A stretch of 64,000 bases of DNA, taken from the NCBI RefSeq assembly GCF_000247695.1, contig NW_004624776.1:15566389-15630388 (forward strand), read 5' to 3'. This DNA comes from Heterocephalus glaber. Taxonomy: Eukaryota > Chordata > Mammalia > Rodentia > Bathyergidae. Positions 22,931 through 33,603 of the stretch are shown here, in pieces. Made by a program: the position numbers and the translations under genes. Position 1 is the stretch's first letter. Every line of letters starts with the position of its first letter. The notes below the pieces were generated by a model. That model made no database searches. It saw only the letters and a program-made list of their open reading frames with translations, and had not been told where the DNA came from.

Positions 22931-25900
22931 CAGAGACAAGACAGCTTCTAGATGGTTCAAATTAGGCTACAAAAGCAAATTAGTACCTCGTAGACAACAT
23001 CTTTTCTATGGAATAGGACAGAATGAAACAGAAAAGAGGATGAGGGTTAAGAAGTATAAGTTTCACATAGGCGTGGGTATCATGTTATGAGGTTACATGT
23101 AATTATTACTTTTAGTCAAAGTCAAATGTGTTTAAAAACCGCTGCTTCACAGCTTTCTTCACAAGACGTGTCTTAGTTTCTGTGTCCAAATTTCGAAGCA
23201 GAATTGCTTACGCAAAAATGAAAAGATGTAGTCTGCACTAAAAAGTCAAACATGGAAAAGAGGAACTCTTACTTGTAAAACACAAAAGCACACTTAATTT
23301 GTAAACAAGCCAACCTGGCCTCTTCTATGAGACGAGAATGATAATGAAGAGCAAAGTGATCAACAACTGCCTAGCACATGTTGATCTGTAAGCTCCAGTG
23401 TCTGCAGACGTTACAGAGCCCTACTTCCAAGCTAATGGGCTCCAATCCCAGATCCCCACATGAAGAGAGGGAAAGATAGTTGTCAAAATGTTTTAAACTC
23501 ATATCCTGAAAATATTTTTTCACTTGATAAATTTTTAGGTACATTGGAAAAATATTATTGTTTATATATAATTTGCAGATGTATTCTAAATGTGCCCAGT
23601 AGCTAAACTTAGTTGCTTGCCTCCTGGTTTATGGAAGCTATTTCCAAGCTAATTCCACCCTGAGGAGCAGGTGACATTAACCTTGAGCATAAAAGGCCAT
23701 GGTGAAAGCTAAATCCAGAGATTAGGTGGGGGCATGGCCATGAGGAGAGAAGGTTGTGGAAAGAAAGCACAGCTGAACAAGCAGCAGTAGGTCAAAGGAG
23801 AAGGAGTAAGGAGGATTCTTGCCCTATCTCAAACTCTCTATGCCGAACAGTTCCTCTCAAGCTCTTCCTAAGAGTAGGATCTAAGTGCTCTAGTTAATGG
23901 CCAATGCTGCGTGGTACTTTGATTTGGGGCAAAGGCTCCAGAACCCATAAATCATGATTTCATGTAAGGAGTTGTGGAGGTCTGAAGTTCCTACTTCCCA
24001 GAGGAAGTAATCATGCTGCAATTAGAGGTATGCTGATAAAAAGTGTCCAATGAACCCATGGAGAAAATAGGAAGATCTTACAGTTGTTATATGGAAATGG
24101 GCCTCTGTGGAGCCAGATTCCACCATATGTACAGTGGTGCAGCAACACAGTTAAGCAGGCATCATAGGAAAACTGCTAGCCAGGGGGTCACTGTGTCTAC
24201 CACCTGAGAGCTAGATGGAGAAGTTGATAATCTGTATTCATTTAAAATTATCTTCACAGATGCTTAGATTTAACTTATATAATGTGATCATTAAGACAAA
24301 TCATGGCTTTACTCCTATTAAAAATAAGACTAGAGCATAGTTCATCAAGTCTAGAAGACTCTACAAAAATTTCAGTCTACAAAATAAAAAACAAAGTAAT
24401 GTCAATGGCCCCAATAGGCACAATATTATATGAAGAACAATCTAAAATAGAAAATGCTATTAGGTAGAATTCCCCTTCCTGGCTTGGATCACTGACACTG
24501 AAAGTTACCATGGAAAAGAAAGGGAAAAAGCCTTTGACCATTAGTAGCAAGACAGTGGTTGGCTCAGTGAGAGAGGACATGGAATTGGAGGCTGCAAAAT
24601 CTAAAACACTACATTTTGTGCAATGGCTTATATCCATAGCATGTTCTTCTGTCTACTGAACACACTATAGCCTTGCTCATGGAAGACATCCTGACATTAG
24701 ACAATCCTGGACAAGTATGCACCAGCACACATGCAAATGAAAGAGTCGCTCTTCAATGGATTTCAGGGACTAAATTGGAGAGGCCTGAAATATTTCTCAC
24801 TCTCATGTCTACTCTACTTTAAATCAATGCCATCACCTCCCAGTAATGCTCAAAGACGTTGTTTAAGACTTTTATTCTGTAAATTTAATGCTTTAAATGT
24901 TTTTAAGCAAATAGTTTGAACAATCGTTAGTCATATGGGGTTTAATGGTGGGAACAGGCACAGGTTTTAAGAAGTGCATTGTTAAGTGATTGGTAATCAT
25001 GCTGACATTACAGAGTGTTGACCAACTAAGAGAGCTACTAAGAGAGTCTAGGATTATGTATGGATGGAACTCTAGTTGATGTGGCCACTGGCCACATAGT
25101 AGGGACTTACCAAAGACATGTTAAATGAACTGGTAAATGTATTGAAAGGATTAATCCTAATCACATAGTCAGTTGGGTACCAAAGCAGCCAAGAACAAGA
25201 CAAGTGTAAAAATCATGAAGATATACTAAAACAAATGGGGAACTATCAGGATACCGAACACAGCCAGTGGAAATACAAATACACTTTATGAATACAGGAA
25301 GTGTCAGACTTGGTTTGTGCTTTCTATGCAGGACACAGGTATGAAAGCCCACTCTCCCCATTCTGTCACAGGGTTCACAGTGTGCACACTGCTAGTGCTG
25401 TGTGCTGGTCGATCTGTGGCATTGCCAGTATGGTCTTCAGAGCCACATGGCGGTGGTGCTGGGGCAACAAGAGGGTGAAATACTTTAAAAAGGACCTTTA
25501 GCTGGCCATTAAAAGACAAAAGTATGGATGTGTCTGTGTTTAACAGTTAGCTGTAAACCAGCTCTGTCACCACAGCAACCACAGCATGCAGAATGGATTC
25601 CCTGTCTGTATCCAAACATGCAATTTGGGGAGCATTTTAGCCTTTTGTTGTTACTTTTCACTTTTAAAGTTGCCTTTGATGTTCATTTTAAATGCATTTT
25701 TATTTGATGAAAATATTGTGCAAGGGGGAGGTGGTGTGATTTGTCCCAGGCCTTTAATCCTTCTATCTGGCCTGGATTCTGAACTCCTGAGGGTGGGCAA
25801 TGCCTCAGATCAACAAACTTTTACAGAACACTGCTCACAAATACTGTACTGGACAACTACTAGAGACTCTAGCAAGGAACCAAACATGATTCCTACCCCC

Positions 25901-26355
25901 AGTCTGAGGCTGAGGCTGAAAGAATATGTACATATTTATAAAAGTAGCTATAGTTAGGTAGGAATCTCAAGAAATCTCAAAGAAATTTCAGTGTCCAAAA
26001 AATATGCCGTTGCAGGGATCAGGGGAACCTTTGAGGAGAAGCAACCCATTTTAAGTATTCTAAATGAAATCAGTCTGATCTGGTGAATGAAAACACGTCT
26101 CAAAGTGTGCCCTTCCTCCAGAGTTTCACGATGCACGGCATCTTCTCTCTTTGATGCTGAAGGGCCCATTGCACACATCTCATGATGCCATAGCCCACCA
26201 CTTACCAGCACCACCAAATGGCCACACCTCACCCCCTTATTCACCCTGCAAGTAGGAGTAGCAAGTAATAAAGTGACTATGTTTTTCACATCTTGGGTAT
26301 CAAGTTAATGTCTCTCCAAAAGCCATTTTTCTAAAGTGTCTCCATAACATGATAC
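22931..26355. other. Unique non-coding sequence
   Basis: No recognisable gene is present. The frames at 25301-25519 and 25586-25957 (up to 123 codons) have no family features. An ancient LINE-like segment may lie at about 25780-25930, where 'gcctcagatcaacaaac' and 'gaaccaaacatgattcctac' resemble old LINE fossils. I do not call it. Confidence 0.45.
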
Positions 26356-26762
26356 TGTCAGGTAAAAGGGCCGAAAACCAAGACCAGACCAGGCCACAAC
26401 AAGCCTTTATTAGGGAAATATATCTGCTGGGCTGTCTCTGAACAAAGGAGAGACAAAAGCAATATGGCTGGGGCAGGAAGAGTCTTTTATAGAGACTGGG
26501 GTGGGGTTTGTAGGGGCTGAGGTGGGGTTGAGTGAGGTAGTGACTAGGGAATGGAGGAGCTGGTGATGTCACTAGGTGGTAGGAGGTGAGCGAGGATTAG
26601 GTTACTTTCTAGGCGGGAACAGGGGCATGCTGGGAAGAAGGGTTTATTCTTTGGTGGGAGCAACCATCTTGGCATGATGTCACACAGGGGAGGGGGCAAG
26701 GCACTATAGGAAAAGGGCAGCTACTATACATAATAGCTGCTGAGGTAGTGGGAGACCTATCA
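26356..26762 (-). mobile_element. Solo ERV LTR with 5-bp target duplication
   Basis: The 407-bp element runs TG..CA on the minus strand and is flanked by GATAC on both sides (26351-26355 and 26763-26767). In sense orientation it has U3, a TATA box (TATAAAAG, plus strand 26484-26491) and an AATAAA polyadenylation signal (plus strand 26406-26411), in the correct order for a retroviral LTR. A G-rich tract lies just upstream of the TATA box on the opposite strand (26498-26527). No internal genes remain. A 5-bp duplication suits ERVL-type elements, but the family is not assigned. Confidence 0.85.
26484..26491 (-). promoter_or_regulatory. LTR TATA box
   Basis: TATAAAAG is read on the minus strand, about 80 bp upstream of the LTR's AATAAA. 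This is the expected spacing between promoter and polyadenylation signal in a short-R LTR. Present-day activity is unknown. Confidence 0.6.
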
Positions 26763-26767
26763 GATAC

Positions 26768-27645
26768 CTTGCTTGCACACTCAAATATTTGAATTGCCCT
26801 GTGTTAAGAGATCTTCCATGAACAGTACACTCTCTGAATTGACAGTATAGTACCCTTTTTGGCTAAGCAAGCTCTGTGGAAATGACAGAGCTCCTGATCA
26901 GCTGTCTTCTTTCTTGGCCATCACAGCAGAAGAATTTGTCATAGCAGAAAAATCTGAAACCTCAACATACAAAGAGTAATAGATCCTAGAAAAACTTCAC
27001 CACAAGTAGTTTAAATCATTGCAAATTTTCTGGGGTCACTGAGGAATTTGCTTTAGTAATGGGAACAGAAGCTTGAAGGTGCAGAGGAGGATGAGGAGTC
27101 AAAATAATAGACATCCAAAAATAAGCTTCAGCAAAAATCACTCTCAGAAGTGATTTGATCCTGAAGAGTACTATAAGAATTGGGCTTTAATGACCAAGTT
27201 TAGACATCTACTCCCAAGGGGGAGCCAATGGGTTCAAAACAATTGTGAATTCTGCAACAGAAAAGACCTTAGGAGGCTGGGCAGATTGGGTCAGCCGACC
27301 AGCCACCCCTAGGCAGCACTACCAGAACTGCTTGATCTACCTTGGTATTAATTAGAACCCAATACCTGCAGGGCCATGCAAATCTGGAGGGCTCAGCACA
27401 GGTCTGCTGACCACAGGAATGCCATAATGTAGTCCAAACACATCCCTTCAAAGGTCACAATTTTCTAGTGTACCTTGTGGGTAACTCTAGATTTAGGTTT
27501 GCACCATATATTGGTATAACATTGCCACATCCATCTCTCTGCAGACTGAGCAGTTGAGGATACAGATCCCCTTTTATACTTTTGGTTGATCCAAGCCTAG
27601 AAGTGTGCTGAAAGAAAAACTTCGAACTGGCCTCAAAAGATACAG
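26768..27645. other. Unassigned sequence next to the LTR
   Basis: No gene is recognised. It is not provirus interior, because the LTR at 26356-26762 is already closed by target duplications. The segment at 27269-27451 has a 60-codon minus frame of no known family. Confidence 0.4.
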
Positions 27646-27846
27646 CCTTTTTGGTTTGTTTGTTTGATCCCAGATAGTAAGCTATATCCCTCAGCCCTTT
27701 TTCTCTCTCTCTTTTCTCTCTCTCTCTCTTTTTCTTTTTAGGGAGAGTGTTGCTAAGTAGTCCAGGCTGAGCTCACATTTGGGATCCTCTTCCATCAGCC
27801 CCCCAGAGTGAGGGGATCACAGGCCTCTGCCACCATGCCCAGCTAC
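27646..27846 (-). mobile_element. B1-ID composite SINE
   Basis: The right part, read on the minus strand, is a B1: 'gggcatggtggcagaggcct' to 'tgtgatcccctcactctgg', then 'gcctggactacttagcaac'. It is followed on the left by a (CT)-rich linker at 27702-27736 and an ID-like half ('gggctgagggatatagctta'). Dimers of B1 plus ID are known in several rodent lineages. A second copy is at 41459-41632. Confidence 0.7.
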
Positions 27847-29637
27847 TCAGCTTTCTGCACGTATCTGCTATGTTTTCCACTCCTCGTTGACAAATGAAGG
27901 AAGTAACACAGCACCTTGAAAGAGCAGAGCTAGTCCAGAATTCCAGTACCACAGCAGGTGGGTCAAATTTCCACCAAAATGACATGATTAAAACCCGTCT
28001 TGGGAAAGGTTTTTTTTTTTTAAATAAGTCAAAACAGTTGGTATATTCCAAGCAAGGTTATTAGTTAATTAGAATCTATTTAATTAAGCTGATTTTTATG
28101 TAGATAGAGACATGCTTCCTGGGATAACTTAGAGTAAGTAAAGTTGATAATATTAACTATGGAATGTAAGAGGGGTTCCTTCAATTCAGCTTGAAAAACT
28201 CAGGAGAAAGCTTATGGACCAGGACAGAGGCACTGGAACACACTGGGAAATGAGAAATAAATTCTCCTGAAGAGAAATTCAGAGCCCTTCTTCTAGCTCT
28301 ACCTCCATGATTCTACAGGTTCCTCCCAGTTGACAATGGCTCTGCCCGAGGCCATCTCTGGGGGACGTGACTTTCCAAGGTCTTTATTGAAAGCACCACC
28401 TGGAAGGAGTGATTACCTAACAATTTGCCAAAAGGGAGGGCTGCAGAACCTTTGGCATTTTTGAATTGCAACTGTTTTCTGTCATCATAAAGAAAAAGCT
28501 AATCATTTGTTCCAGCAAACCACCACCCCCTCGGTCTCCTGCAGACTATTACGAAATTGCTGAAGACCACACACTTGGCTTTCTCTGTTTTCACAGTTTT
28601 TAAAACCATCATCAAAAGGGAAAAGGAGCCCAAGTCTGAGGATTTCTTTCCAGCACTGCATCTGAAGTGGAATTCCTTTCCGTAGAATGCTATTCTCTTC
28701 TGGCTACTTTCCATAAGTTCCATCTTCTTATTAAGTGTTTATCATCTTGCTTAAAGAAAACGGAGACCTAAAAACTCTCAAACTGTGTCCAATTGGGAAA
28801 GTGCCATAGGGTCCTTAGACTCATGCTATCGAATATTCTGGAAATGAATTTTAAAGACCAAAACATTTAGCTCATAGTATTATAGTTCAGATTTATGATA
28901 ACATTTATCTCCATGTTAATAAGGAATTTGCAAACAAAGATGATTATCAAGGTCTTTGAAGATGCACAACTATGAATCAATCCATCTACATATTAGTGAT
29001 ACAAGGCAGTTTGGTTTTCTCAGAGTTGGCCCAATATAAGATGTTTCTTTTTTATGTGAAATTATGTTGAGAGAATCTTGAAATGCACACCATCTGAGTC
29101 ATAGGAACTGGCTTAGAGGCAGGAATTTAGCACAAGCATTTTTTAGCGGCACATCAATGATGTAAAGTTTGTTTTCAAGGGAGAATGAAATAAATGTCTC
29201 ACTTCCAAAACCAACTTGACCCATGGGGCAGGGAAGAAAATGTCATTGGGTCCAAAGTTAAGAAAAGCCACCAGAGCTGCTCCTCATCAGTTCATGGCAC
29301 ACAGCCTGGTCTTAGGTTTGTACTCTGCTATGCCAGGTCACTAGCCCAGAGCTTCCTTCTACCTGACCTTTGTACCTTAAGTCCAAACAAATATCCCAGC
29401 AGGTGACATCCAAGTCCTCCAGAGTCTCTGTGTCAGTCTTCCTTGTCATCCTTTGCACTATTGCTCACCACCACTCATTCTCAGTTTCCCTCTAGCCTCC
29501 AACAGGATAGTAAAGGATTTCACCCTTCCTCACATACACATTTTTGAATTAATACACATGAGTCATCCTGAGCTTCTGTTTATCTTTCCATTTATACTTT
29601 GAACAGCTCAGAAAGTCTGTGCCACATTCTATAGAAC
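27847..29637. other. Unique non-coding sequence
   Basis: No gene is recognised. At 28525-28544 a pyrimidine-rich tract ending in CTGCAG resembles a splice acceptor, but nothing convincing follows. A T-run lies at 28010-28020. Confidence 0.4.
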
Positions 29638-30199
29638 TGTTATGGACAGCTAAGTTAGTTAGAAATATTAAGACAGTCAGACAGGTCTAGGCCTTAGAGG
29701 AAGCCAGTACAGAAGATAAGAACACACGTAGTGGGTGAAGAAAGGCCGACCTCAAGACAAAAATGAAATGACTACACCTACTTTTCCAGTGATAAACAAT
29801 AATGATTAATATTCTAAATAGGCATCAATCACCTGGATGGGGGACCAAGACCTTGACCTATCCCTTTGAGCAAAGGTCTTTGTTCTTTGTGTGATTTGTT
29901 TCCCCATTAGATCAATATTGCCTAAGTGACTATACTTGTAATCTTATTAGTTGATCACAGTTTTTACCAACCTTGTAACTTTTCACCTCATGATTTTGTA
30001 CCCACCTCGTGACTTTGCTCTATTAAGCCTCCCCTGTAAGTGGAGTCTGCAGCAACCTACTTTCTGGGTCCCCTCCTGTCTATCTATGACCTAAATTATC
30101 TTTTCCTTAATAAATATTTCCTGCTCTTAACCTCCATTCTTCCTAGAATTCATTTTCTTATTTTAGAGAACATGAACTCAGAATATTAGACATCTAACA
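29638..30199 (+). mobile_element. ERV LTR, probably solo
   Basis: It starts TGTTATGGACAGCTAAG. The middle holds a promoter-like 'ctctattaagcctcccctg' and the end a polyadenylation region 'ccttaataaatatttcctgc' (near 30107-30122). This U3/R/U5 layout is typical of class I ERV LTRs. The left edge is reasonable. The right edge (TCTAACA at 30199) is a guess, because no target duplication matched. Confidence 0.6.
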
Positions 30200-30959
30200 G
30201 GTTGGGAGTTATAATAGTTCCCTGATATCATTTGGAGGTCCTTATATTGTGCCTAAATCAGAACATCTCTAGTGTCTCTTGTTGCTTTGTGACAAAGTAT
30301 GCCTCATCATTTCAACTCCTTCTATGTGGGATTTCAGCCCCCATCCACCTTTCTAAACCTAGCTCACTCTTCCAGACATGACTTAGGCACTCTATCATGA
30401 TGACACCCCAATTCTCCTGCTCCCATAATTTTTCATTTTCCTCTGTTTCTGTTCCACCTAGCCTCTGTTGCTGTAATGCAGGGTTTATTTTTGACTCATG
30501 TCTTATTATTCTTCAATTGTTTCATGTGTGTTGTTTGCTTCTGTGATATTCTCCATAAGGATTGGTCACAAAGCCTCACTTCATAAGTAGTAATGCATGA
30601 GTGAAAACCCAACCCTCAAATTTTGTTGGAACATATATCAGAAGTAATAATATATTCATGTAATTTACCTGTAAAGTGTTTCCTCAGCTAATGTTAAATT
30701 TTGTTCTCTTTTGAGACATAGTGCTCTTATTTTGAATCATTTATTTTGTATGGTAGAGCTGCAGGGTGAGTGGGCAAAGGGAAAAGATTAGAGACATGTT
30801 TAAGCCCAGAGGTGCATTCAAATCACCTGTTTACATGATTAAAAATAAAATTCAAAGACTTAAGACTCACCCCAAGACCATGTAAAAGTTTCAAACCAAA
30901 GGAGAATCAGAAATCTAGTTCACTTTTCACCAGCTTTCTAGATATTCTGAGCAGTTAGC

Positions 30960-31115
30960 TTGATGTAGGTCCTTGGGCAGGCATTAGCAAGCCCCTCCGA
31001 TAAACCTGAGTTGAAATCCTGATTCTGAAACTTAAAATCCATGTGACTTAGGATAAGTGGTTTCAACTCTTAGGTCCTCTTATTCATCTGTTAAATTGGA
31101 AAACTTAAATCCGCT
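30960..31115 (+). repeat. MIR-type SINE
   Basis: The order 'gagttgaaatcctgattctg', 'tgtgacttaggataagtggt' and 'cttattcatctgttaaattg' follows MIR (gggttcgaatcctggctctg, gtgaccttgggcaagtt, tcatctgtaaaatgg). It is ancient and diverged. Confidence 0.65.
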
Positions 31116-32639
31116 AGAGTTGAGGAGCTGGCCTTGCTCTTATTACCATACAGTGGTGTAGCTTTACTCCCTGGACCAGTCATCTTGATACCAATCCTCA
31201 TGGGCAGAGAAGCCAAGACTCCAAGTGGAACCCTCACATGTAGCTTTAGCCTGGACAGTAATCTCAAACCCTTTCGGCTCAACTCTTCCCACTCCATCTA
31301 TGTCTTGGGGTGCTCTTGGCTGGGGGATGAAGTGGGGGGAAGTTCCTGCCACAGAGAGGAAAGCTCGGTGCTCACCAGGAGATTGAGGGCCCTCAGAGAT
31401 GGGTTTGAGAAGAATCATGTCTCATGGCAAGTTATACATTATTTATTATGTAAATTTCTGCTGTGATTATCCACAATCTTATCAAATGCCCCAAGCTGCA
31501 TCATAGAAAATGAAGAGACAGAACTATGTTCATGCATAGACTGAAATAGTAAAGGGAGATCCGATAAACGGTTATATGAGCAACCTCAGAGAACAGGGAA
31601 GTCAGGGAGAAAGGAGTGAAATTATGAGTTTTAGGCTAACAAAGAGCCTTTTCCCTTATATCGTGAAGGTGGGTTGGCAATTTTTCATATAATGATCTAT
31701 ATTTGTTCCAAATACCTTGTGATTAAGCTTAATAATATATGAGCCCACTGTTACCAAGTTAGGCTGCTGTAACAAAGATCCCCAAAATAAAATGGCTTAA
31801 ATCAGATGGTCAAAACCCAGAAGAAAGTATTGGAAAGCTGGAAAGTATTGGAAAGCTGAAAACCCAGGTTGTTAGAATCTGGATCCTTAACATCATTACC
31901 CCACCCTAGTTTCAATTTTCATCTACCATCTATTCAGTGATTATTGCAGGTTACATAGGAACCCAGACTACTTCACTCTTACTCCTCGGCATATTCTCAC
32001 TAAACCAGGCTACTCTGCCCTGGCTAAAGATGCACTCTGTTTCCCACCATTCCAACCCATCAGAAGAAAATAAGAAGTATTTGAAATTTGGCCATATGCA
32101 TGGGCCAGAATCAAACACTGAAAAAATGGTGGGCTCCATTTTATTGAAAAACCCTTAGTTAGTCTGGGAAGGAATGGTTTAGAGGGCTTAGAAATGTCTC
32201 CTTAAGAGAACTCAGACTTGCATCATGCTGTCATCCGTCTTAATCTTCTAAACCAAGCTTTAAATATGTATATCCCTATGAGCCATTTGGAGTTTTTTCC
32301 TTGAGAAGCATCTGCACCAGAAAAGCCCATGTTCCTGGTCACATTGGGAAGGAGCTGCTCTCATTGGAAAGGGGCATCTCAAGCCTGTGTCTTCTGCTCA
32401 GGCCATGACTATTCTTTCTCTTTTCAGGAGGAGCCTGGCAAGGCTTTATACATGAAAAGCAGGGCAGCCTGTTCCATGGTGGAGGTAGGATTCCCAGTAG
32501 AGGGCTCCATAGGTGTGGGAAGGCCATGATTTTCATTTCAGACATAGCTGGGGCACTTCCTGGTGTGGGGGGAAAGAGCATTCAGCCTTTTCATCTACAA
32601 CCTACCCGGACTCTCCTTCACAAAATATGGCTATGAAAA
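31116..32639. other. Mostly unique sequence with a small tandem duplication
   Basis: The 18-bp unit 'gaaagtattggaaagctg' is repeated twice at 31823-31858. A fragment at 31755-31800 ('gttaggctgctgtaacaaag') resembles the end of an old MaLR/MLT-type LTR. Frames of up to 110 codons on both strands at 31134-31466 are unrecognised. Confidence 0.45.
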
Positions 32640-32745
32640 TTTTTAAATGTTTTTATTTGCAAATTTTATTTCATTGACATTTAATATTTGTACATATTTA
32701 TAAGGCACAATGTGATAATTTGATTCATACATGTGTTGAGTCATG
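32640..32745 (-). mobile_element. Old L1 3' end fragment
   Basis: The plus strand reads 'aatatttgtacatatttata aggcacaatgtgataatttg', which corresponds to the antisense 3' end of old L1M elements. The same motif occurs in the L1M at 56926. It is truncated at an ID-like SINE on its right. Confidence 0.6.
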
Positions 32746-32747
32746 AT

Positions 32748-32826
32748 ATTTTTTCTGGAAGATTGAACCTAGGGCATTGCATATGCTAGGTAAAGACTCT
32801 ACTATTGAGCTACATTCCTAGCCCCA
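32748..32826 (-). mobile_element. Diverged ID-like SINE
   Basis: On the minus strand it reads 'ggggctaggaatgtagctca', 'atagtagagtctttacctag' and 'atgccctaggttcaatctt'. It keeps pol III A and B box positions. Its middle has the TAGTAGAGT..TACCTAG form of the common rodent ID, unlike the younger TGGTTCCGC subfamily here. Confidence 0.7.
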
Positions 32827-33150
32827 CACTTGACTGTTCTAGGAAAAAAAAAAACAAAACACTTTTAAATAAGTATTCTCTTCAGTTTAAAAAAAAACAA
32901 ATTAAACCCCAGTAAAGTAAGATCAGCATATTTGACCCTATTTTCTACTTTAAAATAAACTCATAATAAATAGTAATAATAAACTGGTTGTTTAGGAACT
33001 GATTTAATTTGCAGTAGGAAGTAATCAATGGAATGTTGAGGGCTTCTACCAGAAACAATGACTTTACTTGTTTCATGATGAACTATAGTCTTTTTTGAGA
33101 GTTAGTTCACAATAAATACTGTTTCCCATTACGTTGTTTTTATTTCATAG

Positions 33151-33286
33151 CAATGGGCTTCCAGCTGCCTTCTAGAGCTATGCGAACCTCCGTTGATACT
33201 CTCATTGATGTAAACAGGCTGATCTGGCCGGAGGGGAGAGCTGCACAGGTGGAGAAAGGCGATGTTTGGGCAAATGAATATAACCG
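33151..33286 (+). other. Candidate exon (136 bp) or conserved regulatory island
   Basis: A pyrimidine-rich acceptor (tgtttttatttcatAG) ends at 33150, and a near-consensus donor (CG|GTAAGTG) starts at 33287. Between them one frame is fully open from ATG at 33153: 44 codons beginning MGFQLPSRAM and ending DVWANEYN, then two bases into the next codon. The other two frames have stops. The entry phase would be 1 and the exit phase 2 if it is internal. It contains five CpGs in a CpG-poor neighbourhood, a FOX-like GTAAACA, and E-boxes CAGCTG and CAGGTG. I do not recognise the protein, and no partner exon was found in the window. It could equally be a conserved enhancer. Confidence 0.35.
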
Positions 33287-33448
33287 GTAAGTGTGTTTGA
33301 TAGACACAGCTGAGCACATGTCAACCTACGACAGGCTGAATACACACACTCACAAATAACCACACACCCCAAGGCCTTCAAGGAGAAGCAAACTCCTGCT
33401 GGCTGCGTTTAAGGGAGGAAATGCATCTACATTAAGATTGTAGCACTC

Positions 33449-33603
33449 ATTCCTCTTTCCGTCCTTCCTTCTCTTCCTTCTTTATCCTCTTTCCTCCTTT
33501 CCCTGCTTTCTCTACCCCTTCCTTTTTCCCTCCTCTTCCTCTTTCTCTTTCCTTCCCTTTTTCCTTCTTTCTTCCCTCTCCATTTCCTCCTTTCTTTCTT
33601 TCC
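33449..33603. repeat. Polypyrimidine low-complexity tract
   Basis: About 155 bp of almost pure C/T on the plus strand (TTCC, CTTT and TTCTT units). The 77-codon minus frame over it, rich in K, E, G and R, is a low-complexity artefact. Such purine/pyrimidine tracts can adopt triplex (H-DNA) structure. Confidence 0.9.

Noticed and set aside
26356..26762. Provirus with coding capacity
   Set aside because: Target duplications close directly on the single LTR, so no internal genes remain.
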